64,000 nt of DNA from Actinomycetes bacterium (GTDB lineage: Bacteria > Actinomycetota > Acidimicrobiia > Acidimicrobiales > Acidimicrobilacustridaceae): positions 1 to 64,000 of the forward strand of contig JAKOVR010000119.1 in NCBI GenBank assembly GCA_029782025.1, in the 5' to 3' direction. Position numbers and translations under genes: made by a program. Under the pieces are notes generated by a model, which was not told the origin of the DNA, searched no databases, and worked only from the letters and a program-made list of their open reading frames with translations. Shown here in pieces: positions 60,201 through 64,000 of the stretch. Each line of letters opens with the position of its first letter. Position 1 is the stretch's first letter.

Positions 60201-61265
60201 ATGTCCGAACTGACGGAGCCCATCACGGGTCCGAGCACGCAACCGCCCGGGAGCCATCCCGTGGCCGCGCCCCGCCTCGCCCGGCACACCTTCACGCTCA
60301 GCGACGGGCACCGGATCGGGCTGGCCGTGTCGGGTCGCGGCGTCCCCCTCGTGGTCGTGCACGGCTTCTCGGCCGAGGGCTTCCTCTACGCCCAGACCCT
60401 CCACCGACTGGTGGGGAAGGGGTTCAAGGTGGTGGCCATCGACATGGCCGGACACGGCGGCACCCAGGGGTTGCCCACCTCCGGCGGGCGCCTCGGCGAC
60501 TACGCCGAGCTGATGAGCCGGGCCACGGCCGAGCTGGGCATCCGGCGGGCCGTGTTCGCCGGCCACTCGATGGGGGGGAGGGTCGTGGCCCAGCTCGCCG
60601 CGTCGCACCCCGAGCAGGTGATCGGCGCCGTGCTCATCGACGCCATCGTCGGCGACGAGTGGGACCGCCTGGTCAACGTGTTCCGGGTCAACCCCCTCCT
60701 GCTCCTGCCCCTGGCCGGGTTCCTCGTCGCCGACACCGCGTCCACCCTCCCCATGTTCCGGGATCCGGTGCAGGCGGCCAAGCTCGGCCGGCTGGTCACG
60801 CCGACCCTGGTGGGCCACGCCCTGCAGCCGTGGCGGATGATCGGCCCGGCGGTGTCGATCCTGCGGTCTCGCGGGAGCAAGAAGATCCTCGAGACCCTGG
60901 CCCGGTGCGAGGTCCCCACCTTCGTCCTCCAGGGCGACTGGGACCTCGTGGTGCCGCCGCCCACGGCGCGCAGCGCGGCCCGGCGGTCCAACGGCCAGCT
61001 CGTCCGGATCCACCGGGCCAGCCACTCCTGGCTCCTCAAGGACCCCGAGACCCTCCCGGCCATCTTCGGCGAGCTGCTCGACGGCCGGCTCGGCCTCGCC
61101 ATCCGCCAGGCCATCACCGCCGCCGGCGCCGGGTCGGTCGACGAGCTCGAGTCCGTGCTCTACGACCCCGACGCCGCCGTGGTCGCGCTCACCCCGGAGC
61201 TGACCTACACCCGGCTGGCCGAGACCCACCGGGCCAGCCGCTACCGCTGGTCGATCCCGGCCTGA
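60201..61265 (+). CDS. alpha/beta hydrolase family protein
   Basis: A 354-residue cytoplasmic hydrolase. It shows the oxyanion region VVVHGFSAEG, nucleophile serine in FAGHSMGGRVVAQLA, an acid in QGDWDLVVPP and the histidine in ASHSWLL. A cap region of about 100 residues (FRVNPLLLLPLAGFL onwards) lies between strand 6 and the acid. About 70 residues follow the catalytic histidine, more than usual. Substrate is unknown. It is inserted between ribF and rpsO, normally adjacent genes. Confidence 0.83.
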   Translation: MSELTEPITGPSTQPPGSHPVAAPRLARHTFTLSDGHRIGLAVSGRGVPLVVVHGFSAEGFLYAQTLHRLVGKGFKVVAIDMAGHGGTQGLPTSGGRLGDYAELMSRATAELGIRRAVFAGHSMGGRVVAQLAASHPEQVIGAVLIDAIVGDEWDRLVNVFRVNPLLLLPLAGFLVADTASTLPMFRDPVQAAKLGRLVTPTLVGHALQPWRMIGPAVSILRSRGSKKILETLARCEVPTFVLQGDWDLVVPPPTARSAARRSNGQLVRIHRASHSWLLKDPETLPAIFGELLDGRLGLAIRQAITAAGAGSVDELESVLYDPDAAVVALTPELTYTRLAETHRASRYRWSIPA

Positions 61266-61300
61266 CGGCGCCCGATTGCCGCGCCGGGTCCGGTCTCGGG

Positions 61301-61306
61301 TAGCCT
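61301..61306 (+). promoter_or_regulatory. candidate -10 box (TAGCCT) for rpsO
   Basis: TAGCCT after CGGG, with TTGCCG about 19 bases upstream as a weak -35. The rpsO leader would be about 115 bases. Confidence 0.4.
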
Positions 61307-61426
61307 GGTGCCTCGATGTGCGCATCCGCGCCATCACGTCATGGCGCTCCCGCCCCGCCAGCCCCGCCCGATCGGCCGGGCAGCGTCCGGGAGGGCCGGG
61401 TCCGATACCCGAACCGAGGAAGACGC

Positions 61427-61708
61427 ATGTCCAACCGGCCACCCAGCAACTTGAAGCCCAAAGCAGACACGATCGCCGAGCACGCCCAGAAGCCGGGCGA
61501 CACCGGCTCGCCGGAAGTGCAGATCGCGCTGCTCACCGACCGCATCAACCACCTCACCGAGCACCTGAAGGTCCACAAGAAGGACCATCACAGCCGGCGA
61601 GGCCTCCTGATGCTCGTCGGGCGACGACGCCGCATGCTCGACTACGTCAAGCAGAACGACGTCGAGCGCTACCGGGCCATCATCTCGAAGCTGGGCCTGC
61701 GCCGCTAG
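61427..61708 (+). CDS. rpsO: 30S ribosomal protein S15
   Basis: The 93-residue S15 has [33 protein letters not shown] and RRRRMLDYV. It binds the central domain of 16S rRNA. The ATG at 61427 has GAGGAAGA 5 bases upstream; an in-frame ATG 110 bases earlier is rejected because it adds non-conserved residues. A terminator-like hairpin follows, then the pnp leader. Confidence 0.96.
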   Translation: MSNRPPSNLKPKADTIAEHAQKPGDTGSPEVQIALLTDRINHLTEHLKVHKKDHHSRRGLLMLVGRRRRMLDYVKQNDVERYRAIISKLGLRR

Positions 61709-61719
61709 GACGGATTCGT

Positions 61720-61744
61720 CGGCGATCCCCTCCGGGGATCGCCG
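61720..61744 (+). terminator. hairpin after rpsO
   Basis: CGGCGATCCCC and GGGGATCGCCG form a perfect 11-base stem with a 3-base loop 11 bases after the rpsO stop. It resembles the rpsO-pnp intergenic stem of other bacteria that terminates part of transcription and stabilises rpsO mRNA. Confidence 0.6.
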
Positions 61745-61820
61745 ATCGTCGTTCTCGGGGCCGGTACGGTCCCGCACACAACACAACCAACCTGCGGACG
61801 CCGATTCGGGTCGTCAGCTG

Positions 61821-61863
61821 CCAGTGGTGAGGGCCGGAGCACGCCTGCGGCCCCCACCACTGG
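61821..61863 (+). promoter_or_regulatory. pnp leader hairpin 1
   Basis: CCAGTGGTG pairs with CACCACTGG and, inside it, GGGCC with GGCCC: an outer 9-base and inner 5-base stem. It lies 65 bases before the pnp ATG and could be an RNase III or autoregulatory site. Confidence 0.55.
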
Positions 61864-61869
61864 GAACTG

Positions 61870-61900
61870 GCGCCACCGGCTGCCGCCGAGCCGGTGGCGC
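61870..61900 (+). promoter_or_regulatory. pnp leader hairpin 2
   Basis: GCGCCACCGGC and GCCGGTGGCGC form a perfect 11-base stem with a 9-base loop, 6 bases after hairpin 1 and 27 bases before the pnp ATG. Confidence 0.55.
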
Positions 61901-61927
61901 GACGCGCCGCCGGGTGAGGAGTTCCCA

Positions 61928-64000
61928 ATGGCTGATGCCATCTCCGTTTCGATCCCCGTTTCGGGGACCGACAAGACCCTGACCCTCGAGACCGGCAAGC
62001 TGGCCGGTCAGGCGGGCGGCGCGGTCACCGTCCGCCAGGGCGACACCGTCGTCCTCGTCACCGCCACGGCCGCCAAGGGCGTCCGCGACGGCATCGACTT
62101 CTTCCCGCTCACCGTCGACCTCGAGGAGCGGATGTACGCCGCCGGCAAGATCCCCGGCTCGTTCTTCCGCCGTGAGGGCAAGTCCTCCGACGAGGCCATC
62201 CTCACGTGCCGCCTCACCGACCGGCCCTTGCGCCCCTGCTTCCCCGACGGCTTCCGCAACGAGGTCCACATCGTGGGCACCGTCGTCGCCGCCGACAAGG
62301 TGAACCGGCACGACATCCTCGTGATCAACGGCGCCTCGGCCGCGCTGGCGCTGTCGAACATCCCGTTCTCCGGCCCGATCGGCGCCGTGCGCATCGCCTA
62401 CAGCACCGAGGGCTCGTGGATCCCGAACCCCACGTGGGAGGAGGGTGAGCAGTCCACCTTCGAGATGGTGGTCGCCGGGCGCGTGCTCGAGAACGACGAC
62501 GTCGCCATCATGATGGTGGAAGCCGGCGGCACCGAGGCCACCTGGCCCGCCTTCGAGGGCGGTGCCCCCAAGGTGACCGAAGCGGTCATCGCCGAGGGCC
62601 TCGAGGCCTCGAAGCGGTGGATCCGCGAGGCGGTCGAGCTCCAGGAGGAGCTGGTGGAGAAGGCCGGCGGCAAGCCGGCCCTCATGGACTACCCCGTGCA
62701 GGCCGACTACTCCCCGGAGATCTTCGACGCCGTGGCCGCCGCCGCGAGCGCCAAGGTGACCGAGGTGTACTCGATCATCGACAAGCACGCCCGTCAGAAC
62801 GCCGAGGACGCGCTCAAGGCCGAGGTCGTCGCCTCGGTCGTGCCCGGGCTCGTGTCCGACGACCTCGACGAGGAGAAGGCCACCAAGCAGGTCAAGGCCG
62901 CCTTCCGCTCCCTCTCGAAGAAGATCGTGCGCGGCCGCATCGTGAACGAGGGCTTCCGCATCGACGGGCGGGGCACCCGTGACATCCGCCCGCTGTCGTC
63001 CGAGGTCTCGGTCCTGCCCTCGGTCCACGGGTCGGGCTTGTTCCAACGGGGCGAGACCCAGGTCCTCAACGTGACCACCCTCGGCATGCCCCGCATGGAG
63101 CAGATGCTCGACACCCTGAGCAACGTCGACCGCAAGCGCTACATGCACCACTACAACTTCCCGCCGTACTCGACCGGTGAGACCGGCTTCATGCGTGGCC
63201 CGAAGCGGCGCGAGATCGGCCACGGCGCCCTGGCCGAGCGGGCCCTCGTCCCCGTCATCCCCCCGTCGCTCGAGTTCCCCTACACGATCCGCACCGTGTC
63301 CGACGTGCTGTCGTCCAACGGCTCCACCTCGATGGGCTCGGTGTGCGGCTCGACGCTGTCGCTGATGGACGCCGGCGTGCCGATCAAGGCGCCGGTGGCC
63401 GGCATCGCCATGGGCCTGGTGTTCCACGAGGGCAAGTACACGACCCTCACCGACATCCTCGGCGCCGAGGACGCGTTCGGTGACATGGACTTCAAGGTCG
63501 CCGGCACGAGCGAGTTCGTCACCGCCCTCCAGCTCGACACCAAGATCGACGGCATCCCGGCCGAGGTCCTGGCCGAGGCCCTCGACCAGGCCAAGGAGGC
63601 CCGCCTCGCCATCCTCGACGTGATGGGCAAGGCGATCGCCGAGCCGCGGCCCGAGGTCGGCGCGACGGCCCCGAAGATCATCAGCTTCGAGATCCCGATC
63701 GACAAGATCGGCGAGGTGATCGGGCCCAAGGGCAAGGTCATCAACACGATCCAGCAGGAGACCGGCGCCGACATCGCGGTCGACGACGACGGCGCCGTGG
63801 GCATCGTCAGCATCGGCGGCACCGATCGTGGCGCCGTGGCCGAGGCCGAGCGCCAGATCCGGCTGATCATCAACCCGCCGTCGGCCGAGGTCGGCGCCGT
63901 GTACATGGGCCGCGTGGTCAACGTCACCAAGTTCGGCGCCTTCGTGAACATCCTCCCGGGCCGGGACGGGCTGCTCCACATCTCCAAGATGGGCGACGGC
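61928..64000 (+). CDS. pnp: polynucleotide phosphorylase, 3' end beyond the window
   Basis: PNPase degrades RNA 3'-5' using phosphate. The 691 codons in view include RNase PH domain 1 (GDTVVLVTATAAKG), the linker helical domain, RNase PH domain 2 with GETQVLNVTTLG, YNFPPYSTGETGFMRGPKRREIGHGAL in parts and FGDMDFKVAGT (phosphate/catalytic region), the KH domain IGEVIGPKGKVINTIQ and the start of the S1 domain (GAVYMGRVVNVTKFGAFVN). About 30-50 residues are missing at the right edge. GAGGAG lies 7 bases before the ATG. The leader has two strong hairpins. Confidence 0.97.
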   Translation, partial: MADAISVSIPVSGTDKTLTLETGKLAGQAGGAVTVRQGDTVVLVTATAAKGVRDGIDFFPLTVDLEERMYAAGKIPGSFFRREGKSSDEAILTCRLTDRPLRPCFPDGFRNEVHIVGTVVAADKVNRHDILVINGASAALALSNIPFSGPIGAVRIAYSTEGSWIPNPTWEEGEQSTFEMVVAGRVLENDDVAIMMVEAGGTEATWPAFEGGAPKVTEAVIAEGLEASKRWIREAVELQEELVEKAGGKPALMDYPVQADYSPEIFDAVAAAASAKVTEVYSIIDKHARQNAEDALKAEVVASVVPGLVSDDLDEEKATKQVKAAFRSLSKKIVRGRIVNEGFRIDGRGTRDIRPLSSEVSVLPSVHGSGLFQRGETQVLNVTTLGMPRMEQMLDTLSNVDRKRYMHHYNFPPYSTGETGFMRGPKRREIGHGALAERALVPVIPPSLEFPYTIRTVSDVLSSNGSTSMGSVCGSTLSLMDAGVPIKAPVAGIAMGLVFHEGKYTTLTDILGAEDAFGDMDFKVAGTSEFVTALQLDTKIDGIPAEVLAEALDQAKEARLAILDVMGKAIAEPRPEVGATAPKIISFEIPIDKIGEVIGPKGKVINTIQQETGADIAVDDDGAVGIVSIGGTDRGAVAEAERQIRLIINPPSAEVGAVYMGRVVNVTKFGAFVNILPGRDGLLHISKMGDG

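Noticed and set aside
61316-61426. N-terminally extended rpsO starting about 110 bases upstream
   Set aside because: The extra residues are not like any S15, and GAGGAAGA marks the ATG at 61427.
61821-61900. Possible riboswitch (cobalamin-like CCACTGG) before pnp
   Set aside because: The conserved core boxes of the cobalamin aptamer are not present and pnp has no link to B12; simple hairpins explain the sequence.

Overview
The window reads as a chromosomal segment of a very GC-rich actinobacterium, most plausibly a member of the class Acidimicrobiia; genus cannot be decided from the sequence alone. The pointers are: conserved actinobacterial gene order from smc to pnp, a WhiG-type sigma factor next to rpsB, an FtsY with an N-terminal membrane anchor, an archaeal/eukaryotic-type prolyl-tRNA synthetase, and a recurring TANNNT -10 box placed only 6-11 bases before ATG/GTG, typical of leaderless or nearly leaderless actinobacterial transcripts.

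The backbone is a housekeeping superblock: smc, ftsY, ffh, rpsP-khpA-rimM-trmD, rplS-yraN, yifB-dprA, xerC, whiG, rpsB-tsf, pyrH, frr-cdsA, dxr-rseP-ispG, proS, dxs-uppS, rimP-nusA, infB, ylxP-rbfA-truB-ribF, rpsO-pnp. Together these genes cover chromosome condensation, the SRP membrane-targeting route, ribosome assembly and rRNA/tRNA modification, translation factors, RNA decay, and three non-adjacent steps of the MEP isoprenoid pathway (dxs, dxr, ispG) plus undecaprenyl diphosphate synthesis (uppS) and CDP-diacylglycerol synthesis (cdsA). pnp runs off the right edge.

Accessory genes sit between the backbone blocks. Between smc and ftsY (3.7-11.9 kb) are a polytopic GT-C-like membrane protein, a minus-strand MoxR/DUF58/vWA operon, and a response regulator-histidine kinase-HtrA protease set that resembles mycobacterial MprAB-PepD. 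Between ftsY and ffh (13.2-19.9 kb) is an envelope sugar region: a DUF2079 membrane protein, a PLP sugar aminotransferase, a membrane glycosyltransferase, a fused N-acetyltransferase/3,4-ketoisomerase (FdtD/WxcM-like), a small membrane protein and a glycosyltransferase-methyltransferase fusion. This set predicts synthesis of a dTDP-3-acetamido-3,6-dideoxyhexose. Between yraN and yifB are a histidine phosphatase, two minus-strand microproteins and a lipoprotein cytochrome c. Further insertions are an HpaB-family flavoprotein, a degenerate-LytM/alpha-beta-hydrolase fusion, an unknown 410-residue protein, a MerR regulator divergent from dxs, an FtsX/MacB-type ABC exporter joined to uppS, a thioredoxin-like/DUF4395 pair, and an alpha/beta hydrolase between ribF and rpsO.

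Regulatory structure is unusually readable: about two dozen candidate -10 boxes, several GC-rich hairpins after genes or in leaders (ffh/rpsP, xerC, whiG, rimP, rpsO, two in the pnp leader), an IscR-type-1-like palindrome over the DUF4395/thioredoxin promoter, and a cluster of CACTG/CAGTG repeats between the MerR gene and dxs. No tRNA, rRNA, CRISPR array, insertion sequence or prophage was recognised. No gene-free stretch exceeds 300 bases; the longest is the 298-base merR-dxs spacer.
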